Shown here: one piece after another, positions 51,675 to 60,337 of the stretch
Numbering within the stretch: the first letter of the stretch is position 1
Layout: the number at the start of each line of letters is the position of its first letter
Assembly (NCBI RefSeq): GCF_962719845.1
Contig: NZ_CAUIYF010000008.1
Coordinates: 17,836 to 81,835 of the forward strand
DNA length: 64,000 nt
Direction: 5' to 3'
Source: Neisseria uirgultaei
GTDB taxonomy: Bacteria > Pseudomonadota > Gammaproteobacteria > Burkholderiales > Neisseriaceae
Made by a program: the position numbers and the translations under genes
The notes under the pieces: generated by a model
The model's database searches: none
Seen by the model: the letters and a program-made list of their open reading frames with translations, nothing else
Told to the model about the DNA's origin: nothing

Positions 51675-54600
51675 ATGTTTTATCTGTATCAATCCAACCG
51701 TCTTGAAACTCTGGCGGCACTGTTTGCCCACATTCAAAAAGTCAAACCGCTGAAATCGGTTTTACAGCCCGAACAGATTATTGTGCAGAGTCAGGGGATG
51801 CGCCGCTACCTCAATACCTGCCTCGCCCGAGATTTGGGCGTGGCGGCGAATTTGGCGTTCAGTCTGCCCGCCGGCTTGACATGGAAGTTGATGAAAAAAC
51901 TGATTCCCGGTATTCCTGAACTCAGCCCGTTTGCCCCCGAAGTCATGCGCTGGCGGCTGCTGGATTTGTTCCGCAGCGAGGCATTTCGGAATACGGCAGA
52001 ATTTGAAGATGTGAGGAATGTGCTGCAAGACTATCTGGGCAGCGGCGAATCGGCAGATTATCAGCTTGCTGGCCAGCTTGCAGACATATTCGACCAATAC
52101 CTTGTGTATCGTCCGCAGTGGATAGACGCTTGGCAGCAGGGCAGGCGGCTCGGTTTGGGCGACGATGAAATCTGGCAGTCCAAACTGTGGCGTTACCTCG
52201 ACGACGGCAGGCAGAGCGCGCCGCACCGTGTCGCGTTGTGGGAAAAACTGCTTGCCGCGTTGGACAAGGATAAGCTGCCCGAGCGTTATTTCGTTTTCGG
52301 CATTTCCACGATGGCGCCGATGTATCTTCAGCTTTTGCACAAGCTGTCCGAACATTGCGATGTGTTCGTGTTTGCACTCAATCCGAGCGGGATGTATTGG
52401 GGCAACGTCATCGAAGCGGCGCAAATCCTCAAAGGCGGCGGCGATCCCGATCTGACGCAGGCAGGGCATCCGCTTCTTGCCTCATTGGGCAAGCAGGGGC
52501 GGGACTTTTTCGACTTTTTGAACGAAATGGAAATAGAAGAAACGCCGGTATTTGAAGAAGGCAGGCTCGATACGCTTTTGCACGCCCTGCAAACCGATAT
52601 TCAAAATCTGAAAATGCCGTCTGAAACGGCGGGAAGCGTCAACACGGGCGACGGCTCGATACGCATCGTATCGGCACACAGCCCTTTGCGCGAATTGCAG
52701 ATACTCAAAGACAAACTGTTGAAAATTCTGCATGAACATCCCGATTGGCAGCCGCATGATATCGCCGTATTAACCCCGAATATCGAATCCTATACGCCTT
52801 TTATCGAAGCCGTGTTCGGACAGGCGCAGCCCGGTGCGCAGGCATTGCCGTATTCCGTTTCGGATGTGAAAATCAGCCGCCGACAACCGCTGTTTCATGC
52901 TTTGTCATGCCTGTTCGACTTGTTGGAAAGCCGATTTGAAGTCGATAAAGTGCTTGTGCTTTTAGAAACCGCACCCGTGTTGCGCCGTTTTGGACTGACC
53001 GAGGACGATTTGCCGCTTTTGCACGATATGGTTGCCGATTTGAACGTTCACTGGGGTTTGGACGGAGAAATGCGCGGCGGCACGGATCAGCTGTTCACCT
53101 GGAAGCAGGCGGTAGAACGCATGATATTGGGCTGGATGCTGCCCGAAGGCGGCAATCCGATGTGGCAGGATGTCAGCGCGTGGTATGCCGACGTGAATCA
53201 AACCGCCATGTTCGGACGTTTTGCCGCCTTTATCGAGTCCCTGACGGATATTGTACGGATATGGCGGCAACCTGCGACGGTCGGCGAATGGGTGGCGCGT
53301 TGCCGGGATTTGCTTGAAACATTGTTCCAAGCCGAAGCCGATGACCAAAAGGCAGTCCAAAACCTCGAAAACGAATGGGTCAAATGGCAGGAAGAGAGTA
53401 CTCTGGCTGGGTTCGTCGGACAGTTGCCGCAACAAACCGTCATCCGTCACATCCGCCGCTTCCTCGACAGCGAAAGTGAGGCAGGCTTTTTACGCGGCGG
53501 CATCACTTTTTGCAGTATGGTGCCGATGCGCAGCTTGCCGTTCAAAGTCATCTGCCTGTTGGGTTTGAACGACGGAGATTTTCCCCGCAATACCAAAGCC
53601 GCCGTATTCGACCTGATTGCCAAACATCCCGCCAAAGGCGACCGAGCCCGTCGCGATGACGACCGCTACCTGTTCCTTGAAGCTCTCATCAGCGCGCGCG
53701 AAATCCTGTATTTGTCCTACATCGGGCGCGACATCCGCAAAGACGAAGAGCTTGCCCCGTCTTCGCTGTTGGGCGAACTCATCGATACCGTTGCCGCTAT
53801 GGCGGGCATCGGTAGCCGCCAACTTGCACAAAATTGGATAGAACAGCATCCGCTGCAAGCCTTCTCGCGCCGATATTTCCAAGAAGGCGGACGTTCAGAC
53901 GGCATATTCGGCACGCGTACCGACTACGCCGCCGCGCTCGGACAAACGCCCGAACCGCCACAACCCTTTTTCGACCAATCCGTAGAAAACGCCGAACCCG
54001 TTGCCGAAATCGGACAGGACGAATTTATCCGCTTCTGGCGCAATCCCGTCAAAGTATGGCTTCAGCAGCAGCTTGCGTGGAGCGAACCCCATATCGGCGA
54101 AGCTTGGGAGCCTGCCGAACCCTTCGAGCCGCAACACGCCGATCAAATCGCCGAAGCCTACATCGAAGCACGGCGCGAAGGACAAGATTTTTCCCAAACC
54201 GCCGCCCGCATCGTTGCGGAAAGCCTGCTGCCGTCGGGAGAGTTGGGCATACTTTGGCAGCAGGACTTCCAAACCGCTGCCAAACAAATCGACACGGCGG
54301 TTTTAAACAGCCCCAAACTGCCACCGTTTTCATATGCCATACCGTCGGACGGGCAAATCCTGAAAGGCAGCTTGGGCAATTTATACCAATGCGGACAAGT
54401 GTTTTACGCCTACGGCAAACCCAACGCGCCGCAACGTATCGCTTTTCTGCTGGAACACCTGATATTTTGTGCCGTTATGCCGTCTGAAGCCGAAACGCGG
54501 CAAACCTTTATCGTCAGATCCGGAGAAACAGAAGTATTGGCGGAAATCGCGCAAGACAGGGCATTGCAGTTATTGTCGGAATGGATTGCATTTTTCAATA

Positions 54601-54881
54601 TCGGGCAAAACCGCCCGCTGCCGTTTTTTGCCAAAACCTCGCTTGCCGCCGCCGAAGCGTTTGCCCAAAAACAAGATTGGGAAGCTGCCCTGAAAAAAGC
54701 CCAAACCGCCTATTACGGTAGCAAAGTCAGCAAAGGGCAGAAAGACTATACCGAAGTCGCCCTCGTGTTCGGCAACGCAAGCCAAAACCCGCTCGAACAG
54801 CCCCTGTTTGAAAACCTCGTCCGCCTGCTTGCCGACACGCTTGCCGCAGCGGAAAAAAAGGAAGAGACCGGAGAAGCATAA
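51675..54881 (+). CDS. recC: RecC, exonuclease V gamma subunit
   Basis: RecC is the 1068-residue chi-recognition subunit of RecBCD, which processes double-strand breaks. N-terminal QSQGMRRYLNTCLARDLGVAANLAFSLP, GISTMAPMYLQLLHKL and central GGITFCSMVPMRSLPFKVICLLGLNDGDFPR match the family. The ATG at 51675 gives the normal N-terminus; the frame is open to 51621. It stands alone here, with recB and recD elsewhere. Two full uptake sequences are translated inside (near 52616 and 54479). Confidence 0.95.
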   Translation: MFYLYQSNRLETLAALFAHIQKVKPLKSVLQPEQIIVQSQGMRRYLNTCLARDLGVAANLAFSLPAGLTWKLMKKLIPGIPELSPFAPEVMRWRLLDLFRSEAFRNTAEFEDVRNVLQDYLGSGESADYQLAGQLADIFDQYLVYRPQWIDAWQQGRRLGLGDDEIWQSKLWRYLDDGRQSAPHRVALWEKLLAALDKDKLPERYFVFGISTMAPMYLQLLHKLSEHCDVFVFALNPSGMYWGNVIEAAQILKGGGDPDLTQAGHPLLASLGKQGRDFFDFLNEMEIEETPVFEEGRLDTLLHALQTDIQNLKMPSETAGSVNTGDGSIRIVSAHSPLRELQILKDKLLKILHEHPDWQPHDIAVLTPNIESYTPFIEAVFGQAQPGAQALPYSVSDVKISRRQPLFHALSCLFDLLESRFEVDKVLVLLETAPVLRRFGLTEDDLPLLHDMVADLNVHWGLDGEMRGGTDQLFTWKQAVERMILGWMLPEGGNPMWQDVSAWYADVNQTAMFGRFAAFIESLTDIVRIWRQPATVGEWVARCRDLLETLFQAEADDQKAVQNLENEWVKWQEESTLAGFVGQLPQQTVIRHIRRFLDSESEAGFLRGGITFCSMVPMRSLPFKVICLLGLNDGDFPRNTKAAVFDLIAKHPAKGDRARRDDDRYLFLEALISAREILYLSYIGRDIRKDEELAPSSLLGELIDTVAAMAGIGSRQLAQNWIEQHPLQAFSRRYFQEGGRSDGIFGTRTDYAAALGQTPEPPQPFFDQSVENAEPVAEIGQDEFIRFWRNPVKVWLQQQLAWSEPHIGEAWEPAEPFEPQHADQIAEAYIEARREGQDFSQTAARIVAESLLPSGELGILWQQDFQTAAKQIDTAVLNSPKLPPFSYAIPSDGQILKGSLGNLYQCGQVFYAYGKPNAPQRIAFLLEHLIFCAVMPSEAETRQTFIVRSGETEVLAEIAQDRALQLLSEWIAFFNIGQNRPLPFFAKTSLAAAEAFAQKQDWEAALKKAQTAYYGSKVSKGQKDYTEVALVFGNASQNPLEQPLFENLVRLLADTLAAAEKKEETGEA

Positions 54882-54895
54882 TAGGATAGAAAGAC

Positions 54896-54942
54896 AAATG
54901 CCGTCTGAAAACAGCAAAAAGGTTTTCAGACGGCATTTTTAC
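54896..54942. terminator. Bidirectional DUS-pair terminator between recC and mtrR
   Basis: AAATGCCGTCTGAAAAC and GTTTTCAGACGGCATTTTT enclose an AGCAAAAAG loop, between convergent recC and mtrR. Confidence 0.8.
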
Positions 54943-54952
54943 CAAGGCTTGA

Positions 54953-55585
54953 TTATTTCCGGCGCAGGTCGGGATGGTTTTCCAAGTTGTCCATCATTAT
55001 CCCGATGATGCGTGGGGCGGTTTTGCCCAAATCGAAATTTTCACCGGAAGAGAGCCAACGCCAAATCAGCCCGTCCAAGGTCGATTTGATGAAGATGACC
55101 GCCGTTTCTTTGTCCAAATCGTCTGCCAAATCCTGATTTTCCACCGCTTCGGTCAAAACGGCGGTAATTTTTTCGCGCCAGATTGCCTGATGCTTGCGGG
55201 CAATGGCGATAACGGCGGCGTTTTGCTCCGTGTGTTCGCATTTTAAAAACAGGATGTTGTGGAATTTGTAGTGGATGTCGTTGCTTTGCAGCCGCTCGAA
55301 AAAGTGCAGCAGCGTGTGGCGGAATACCGTCCAAGACCCTCCTTCGGCATTTGCGGCATCTTGCACGATGCAGTTTTCGATGTCGTCGCAGATACGTTGG
55401 AACAGCGCGTCGAACAAGTCTTCCTTATTTTTAAAATGCCAATAGAGCGCGCCGCGCGTTACGCCGGCGGCTTGGGCGATTTCGTTGAGCGATGTGCGCG
55501 CAATCCCTTTGCGGTAAAAGGTTTCCAAGGCAGCAAGCATCAGGTGTTCTTTGGTTTTCAAGGCTTCGGTTTTGGTTTTTCTCAT
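54953..55585 (-). CDS. mtrR: MtrR, TetR-family repressor of mtrCDE
   Basis: MtrR is a 210-residue repressor of the adjacent efflux operon. The N-terminal HTH (TSLNEIAQAAGVTRGALYWHF) carries Ala39 and Gly45, the repressing alleles. His105 is also the usual residue. Compared with the gonococcal protein as I remember it, this one has Val74, Asn79, Leu178 and Asn183, and Asp206. Asn79 and Asn183 occur in mosaic or non-gonococcal alleles. I chose ATG 55585 on family length. It is divergent from mtrC over a 246-base gap without a Correia element. Confidence 0.96.
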   Translation of the reverse strand: MRKTKTEALKTKEHLMLAALETFYRKGIARTSLNEIAQAAGVTRGALYWHFKNKEDLFDALFQRICDDIENCIVQDAANAEGGSWTVFRHTLLHFFERLQSNDIHYKFHNILFLKCEHTEQNAAVIAIARKHQAIWREKITAVLTEAVENQDLADDLDKETAVIFIKSTLDGLIWRWLSSGENFDLGKTAPRIIGIMMDNLENHPDLRRK

Positions 55586-55622
55586 AATGGCGTTTTCGTT
55601 CCGGCGCGGTTTGACGGTTGGG

Positions 55623-55666
55623 ATTATAAAAAAGACTTTGTATCCGTGCAATCGTGTATGTATAAT
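55623..55666. promoter_or_regulatory. Overlapping mtrR and mtrC promoters
   Basis: For mtrR (minus strand) the -35 TTGCAC (55646-55651) and -10 TATAAT (55623-55628) are 17 bases apart. For mtrC the -10 is TATAAT (55661-55666) and a -35 TTGTAT (55638-55643) is 17 bases upstream. The 13-base repeat between the mtrR elements reads AAAAAGACTTTGT; from memory the gonococcal repeat ends TTTTT, so one base differs and the symmetry is broken. Confidence 0.75.
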
Positions 55667-55831
55667 AACGCCCCTGAAATTGAAACAGTTTCCCGTGCCG
55701 AAGTGCCGAACCCACCTGCTTTGCAACCCGTTTGAATACAGGGATGCCGAAGCAGGCGGTTTTGCATTTTGAAACGGGAATTTCTGTTAAATCTAAAATC
55801 CTTTAATAAAATCATATAGATAGGGTAAATA

Positions 55832-57070
55832 ATGGTTTTTTATGCTTCTAAGGCGATGCGTGCCGCCGCGTTGGCTGCCTCTGTCGCGTTGGCACTGTCA
55901 TCCTGCGGCAAAGCGGATGAAGCGGCACAGGGCGGGCAGCCTGCGGGTCGGGAAGCACCCGCACCCGTCGTCGGTGTCGTAACCGTCCATCCGCAAACCG
56001 TCGCATTGACCGTCGAGTTGCCGGGACGTCTGGAATCGCTGCGTACCGCCGATGTTCGCGCCCAAGTCGGCGGCATTATCCAAAAACGCCTGTTCCAAGA
56101 AGGCAGTTATGTCCGTGCCGGACAGCCGCTGTATCAGATCGACAGTTCCACTTATGAAGCAAGTCTGGAAAGCGCGCGCGCGCAACTGGCAACGGCACAG
56201 GCAACGCTTGCCAAAGCGGATGCGGATTTGGCGCGTTACAAACCGCTGGTTTCCGCCGATGCCATCAGTAAACAAGAGTACGATGCTGCGGTAACGGCGA
56301 AACGTTCTGCCGAGGCAGGCGTCAAAGCGGCACAGGCGGCAATCAAATCCGCCGGCATCAATCTGAACCGTTCGCGCATTACCGCGCCGATTTCGGGCTT
56401 TATCGGCCAGTCCAAAGTTTCCGAAGGTACGCTGTTGAATGCGGGCGATGTGACCGTGCTGGCAACCATCCGCCAAACCAATCCGATGTATGTGAACGTT
56501 ACCCAGTCTGCATCCGAAGTGATGAAACTGCGCCGCCAGATAGCCGAAGGCAAGCTGCTGGCGGCGGATGGTGCGATTGCGGTCGGCATCAAATTTGACG
56601 ACGGTACGGTTTATCCTGAAAAAGGTCGCCTGCTGTTTGCCGATCCGACCGTCAACGAATCGACCGGTCAGATTACCCTGCGCGCCGCCGTGCCGAACGA
56701 TCAGAATATCCTGATGCCCGGCCTGTATGTGCGCGTGCTGATGGATCAAGTGGCGGTGGATAATGCATTCATCGTTCCGCAGCAGGCGGTAACGCGCGGT
56801 GCGAAAGATACCGTGATGATTGTGAACGCCCAAGGCGGTATGGAACCCCGCGAGGTAACGGTTGCACAACAGCAGGGTACGAATTGGATTGTTACGTCGG
56901 GTCTGAAGGACGGGGACAAGGTGGTTGTGGAAGGCATCAGTATCGCCGGTATGACGGGGGCGAAAAAGGTAACGCCTAAAGAATGGATGCCGTCTGAAAA
57001 CCAAGCCTCTGCCCCTCAAGCCGGCGTTCAGACGGCATCTGAAGCCAAACCTGCTTCTGAAGCGAAATAA
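55832..57070 (+). CDS. mtrC: MtrC, efflux pump membrane fusion lipoprotein
   Basis: MtrC (412 residues) is the periplasmic adaptor of the MtrCDE RND pump for macrolides, detergents, fatty acids and antimicrobial peptides. The signal ends in the lipobox ALSSC (Cys25). Then come a lipoyl and coiled-coil hairpin (SARAQLATAQATLAKADADL) and the beta-barrel. The C-terminal tail is encoded partly by a pair of uptake sequences (56987-56998 and 57027-57038), giving MPSENQ and QTASE. Intact, with no deletion of the kind reported in some cervical isolates. Confidence 0.96.
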   Translation: MVFYASKAMRAAALAASVALALSSCGKADEAAQGGQPAGREAPAPVVGVVTVHPQTVALTVELPGRLESLRTADVRAQVGGIIQKRLFQEGSYVRAGQPLYQIDSSTYEASLESARAQLATAQATLAKADADLARYKPLVSADAISKQEYDAAVTAKRSAEAGVKAAQAAIKSAGINLNRSRITAPISGFIGQSKVSEGTLLNAGDVTVLATIRQTNPMYVNVTQSASEVMKLRRQIAEGKLLAADGAIAVGIKFDDGTVYPEKGRLLFADPTVNESTGQITLRAAVPNDQNILMPGLYVRVLMDQVAVDNAFIVPQQAVTRGAKDTVMIVNAQGGMEPREVTVAQQQGTNWIVTSGLKDGDKVVVEGISIAGMTGAKKVTPKEWMPSENQASAPQAGVQTASEAKPASEAK

Positions 57071-57081
57071 GGAAGGCATCG

Positions 57082-60000
57082 ATGGCTAAATTCTTTATCG
57101 ACCGCCCCATTTTCGCGTGGGTTATTTCGATTTTCATCATTGCGGCGGGTATTTTCGGCATTAGAAGCCTGCCGGTTTCGCAATATCCGTCTGTTGCCGC
57201 ACCGAATATTACCCTGAGGGCTACTTATCCGGGTGCATCCGCACAAGTGATGGAAGACAGCGTACTTTCCGTTATCGAGCGGAATATGAACGGCGTGGAA
57301 GGTTTGGACTATATGACCACTTCTGCCGATTCGAGCGGCAGCGGCAGCGTGAGCCTGACCTTTACGCCTGAAACCGACGAAGATTTGGCTCAGGTGGAGG
57401 TGCAAAACAAGCTTTCCGAAGTATTGAGCATGTTGCCTGCTACCGTCCAACAGTACGGCGTTACCGTATCCAAAGCGCGTTCCAATTTTTTGATGATTGT
57501 GATGCTGTCGTCGGATGTGCAGTCAACCGAAGAGATGAACGACTACGCGCAGCGTAATATCGTTCCCGAGTTGCAGCGTATCGAAGGCGTGGGGCAGGTA
57601 CGCCTGTTCGGCGCGCAACGCGCGATGCGGATTTGGGTCGATCCTAAGAAACTGCAGAACTACAATTTGTCGTTTGCCGATATCGGCAGCGCGCTGTCGG
57701 CGCAGAATATCCAGATTTCCGCAGGTTCCATCGGTTCGCTTCCCGCTGTGCGCGGACAGACGGTTACGGCTACTGTAACGGCGCAAGGGCAGTTGAGTAC
57801 GGCCGAAGAATTCGGCAACGTCATCCTCCGCGCCAATACTGATGGTTCTAATGTTTACCTGAAGGATGTAGCGAAAGTCGGATTGGGTATGGAAGACTAT
57901 TCTTCCTCAACCCGTCTGAACGGGGTAAATACCACCGGTATGGCGGTGATGCTGTCCAATAGCGGCAATGCGATGGCGACGGCAAAGGCGGTTAAAGAAC
58001 GCATGGCGACGTTGGAAAAATACTTTCCTCAGGGTATGAGCTGGAAAACCCCTTACGATACTTCCAAATTCGTCGAAATTTCGATTGAAAAAGTGATTCA
58101 CACTTTAATCGAAGCGATGGTGCTGGTGTTTGTCGTAATGTATCTCTTCCTGCAAAACATCCGTTATACGCTGATTCCGACCATCGTCGTACCGATTTCC
58201 CTGTTGGGCGGTTTCGCCTTCATCTCTTATATGGGCATGTCGATTAACGTACTGACCATGTTTGCGATGGTTTTGGTCATCGGTATTGTGGTCGATGACG
58301 CGATTGTGGTGGTTGAAAACGTCGAGCGCATTATGGCGGGCGAAGGCCTGCCGCCCAAAGCGGCAACCAAAAAAGCAATGGGTCAGATTTCCGGTGCGGT
58401 CATCGGTATTACTGCTGTTTTGATGTCTGTATTCGTTCCACTGGCTATGTTCAGCGGGGCGACGGGCAATATCTATAAACAGTTTGCCCTGACGATGGCG
58501 GCATCGATAGCCTTCTCCGCCTTCCTTGCGCTGACACTCACACCTGCTTTGTGTGCCACAATGTTGAAGACCATCCCGAAAGGGCATCACGAAGAGAAAA
58601 AAGGTTTCTTCGGTTGGTTCAACAAAAAATTCGACAACTGGACACACGGCTACGAAGGCTGGGTCGCCAAAGTCTTGCGCAAGACTTTGCGCATGATGGT
58701 TGTTTACGTTGGTTTGGCGGTTGTGGGCGTATTCCTGTTTACGCGCCTGCCGACTTCTTTCTTGCCGACCGAAGACCAAGGCTTCGTCATGGTCAGCGTG
58801 CAACTGCCTGCGGGTGCGACCAAAGAGCGCACCGATGCGACGCTGGCGCAAGTAACGCAGTTGGCAAAAAGTATTCCTGAAATTGAAAACATCATTACCG
58901 TTTCCGGCTTCAGCTTTTCGGGCAGCGGTCAGAATATGGCGATGGGTTTTGCCATGCTCAAAGATTGGAACGAGCGTACCGCCCCCGGCAGCGATGCCGT
59001 TGCGGTTGCTGGCAAGCTGACGGGTATGATGATGGGGACGCTGAAAGACGGTTTCGGCATCGCCATCGTCCCGCCTCCGATTATGGAGTTGGGCAACGGT
59101 TCGGGCCTGACCATCAACCTGCAAGACCGCAACAATACCGGTCATGCCGCATTGCTGGCCAAACGCAACGAGTTGATTCAGAAAATGCGTACCAGCGGTT
59201 TGTTTAACCCCAGCACCGTCCGTGCTGGCGGTTTGGAAGATGCGCCGCAGTTGAAAATCGACATCAACCGTGCCGCAGCGGCGGCGCAAGGTATTTCTTT
59301 TGCCAGCATCCGTACTGCACTGGCAAATGCGCTGGGTTCGTCTTACGTCAACGACTTCCCGAACCAAGGCCGTTTGCAGCGCGTGATGGTTCAGGCGGAT
59401 GCTTCGGCACGTATGCAGCCTGCCGACATCTTGAATCTGACTGTGCCGAACAAATCCGGCGTTGCCGTACCGCTTTCCACCATTGCTACTGTTTCTTGGG
59501 AAAACGGTACGGAACAGAGCGTGCGCTTCAACGGTTATCCCGCTATGGATCTGTCCGGTTCGCCCGCAATAGGTGTTTCCACCGGTCAGGCCATGGAGGC
59601 AGTTCAAAAAATGGTTGATGAATTGGGTGGCGGTTACAGCCTGGAGTGGGGCGGACAGTCGCGCGAAGAGGTAAAAGGCGGTTCGCAAACCATTGCCCTT
59701 TACGCGCTTGCCGCCGTTGCAGTCTTCTTGGTACTTGCCGCACTTTATGAAAGCTGGTCTATTCCGCTGGCGGTTCTGCTTGTGATGCCTTTAGGCTTGG
59801 CAGGGGCGGCGGCAGGTGTAACAGGGCGCAACCTGACCGAGCTGATGTTGGGTGGTATTCCTGCATTTGCCAACGACATCTACTTCCAAGTCGGTTTCGT
59901 TACCGTGATGGGTTTGAGTGCGAAAAACGCGATTTTGATTATCGAATTTGCCAAAGACCTTCAAGCGCAAGGGAAAAGCGCGGTCGAAGCCGCTTTGGAA

Positions 60001-60285
60001 GCAGCCCGCCTGCGTTTCCGTCCGATTATCATGACCTCGTTCGCCTTTATTTTGGGCGTGGTTCCCCTGTATATTGCCGGCGGTGCAAGTTCTGCCAGCC
60101 AGCGCGCCATCGGTACAACCGTATTCTGGGGGATGTTGGTCGGCACGCTTTTATCCGTGTTCCTTGTTCCGCTTTTCTATGTGGTGGTGCGCAAATTCTT
60201 CAAAGAAACTGCACACGAACACGAAATGGCAGTAAAACACGCTGCCGAGGCGGGCATTACCGGTCCGGACGATAAACAATATTAA
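57082..60285 (+). CDS. mtrD: MtrD, RND efflux transporter
   Basis: MtrD (1067 residues) is the trimeric inner-membrane proton/drug antiporter of the HAE1 group. It starts AKFFIDRPIFAWVISIFII. The proton relay Asp pair is in VIGIVVDDAIVVVENVERI, and the C-terminal half mirrors the N-terminal half (LSAKNAILIIEFAKDL, AARLRFRPIIMTSFAFILG). It starts 11 bases after mtrC. The first 12 or so residues and repeat symmetry are typical. Intact. Confidence 0.97.
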   Translation: MAKFFIDRPIFAWVISIFIIAAGIFGIRSLPVSQYPSVAAPNITLRATYPGASAQVMEDSVLSVIERNMNGVEGLDYMTTSADSSGSGSVSLTFTPETDEDLAQVEVQNKLSEVLSMLPATVQQYGVTVSKARSNFLMIVMLSSDVQSTEEMNDYAQRNIVPELQRIEGVGQVRLFGAQRAMRIWVDPKKLQNYNLSFADIGSALSAQNIQISAGSIGSLPAVRGQTVTATVTAQGQLSTAEEFGNVILRANTDGSNVYLKDVAKVGLGMEDYSSSTRLNGVNTTGMAVMLSNSGNAMATAKAVKERMATLEKYFPQGMSWKTPYDTSKFVEISIEKVIHTLIEAMVLVFVVMYLFLQNIRYTLIPTIVVPISLLGGFAFISYMGMSINVLTMFAMVLVIGIVVDDAIVVVENVERIMAGEGLPPKAATKKAMGQISGAVIGITAVLMSVFVPLAMFSGATGNIYKQFALTMAASIAFSAFLALTLTPALCATMLKTIPKGHHEEKKGFFGWFNKKFDNWTHGYEGWVAKVLRKTLRMMVVYVGLAVVGVFLFTRLPTSFLPTEDQGFVMVSVQLPAGATKERTDATLAQVTQLAKSIPEIENIITVSGFSFSGSGQNMAMGFAMLKDWNERTAPGSDAVAVAGKLTGMMMGTLKDGFGIAIVPPPIMELGNGSGLTINLQDRNNTGHAALLAKRNELIQKMRTSGLFNPSTVRAGGLEDAPQLKIDINRAAAAAQGISFASIRTALANALGSSYVNDFPNQGRLQRVMVQADASARMQPADILNLTVPNKSGVAVPLSTIATVSWENGTEQSVRFNGYPAMDLSGSPAIGVSTGQAMEAVQKMVDELGGGYSLEWGGQSREEVKGGSQTIALYALAAVAVFLVLAALYESWSIPLAVLLVMPLGLAGAAAGVTGRNLTELMLGGIPAFANDIYFQVGFVTVMGLSAKNAILIIEFAKDLQAQGKSAVEAALEAARLRFRPIIMTSFAFILGVVPLYIAGGASSASQRAIGTTVFWGMLVGTLLSVFLVPLFYVVVRKFFKETAHEHEMAVKHAAEAGITGPDDKQY

Positions 60286-60289
60286 GCAA

Positions 60290-60327
60290 AATGCCGTCTG
60301 AACGCCCCGGGGCTTCAGACGGCATCG
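60290..60327. repeat. DUS inverted pair between mtrD and mtrE
   Basis: AATGCCGTCTGAACGCCCC and GGGGCTTCAGACGGCAT form a stable hairpin inside the operon. No T-run follows, so it may modulate rather than end transcription into mtrE. Confidence 0.7.
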
Positions 60328-60337
60328 GGACTTTTTT

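Noticed and set aside
58105..59688. Minus-strand ORF of 527 codons opposite mtrD
   Set aside because: Shadow of the mtrD reading frame, with no plausible product.
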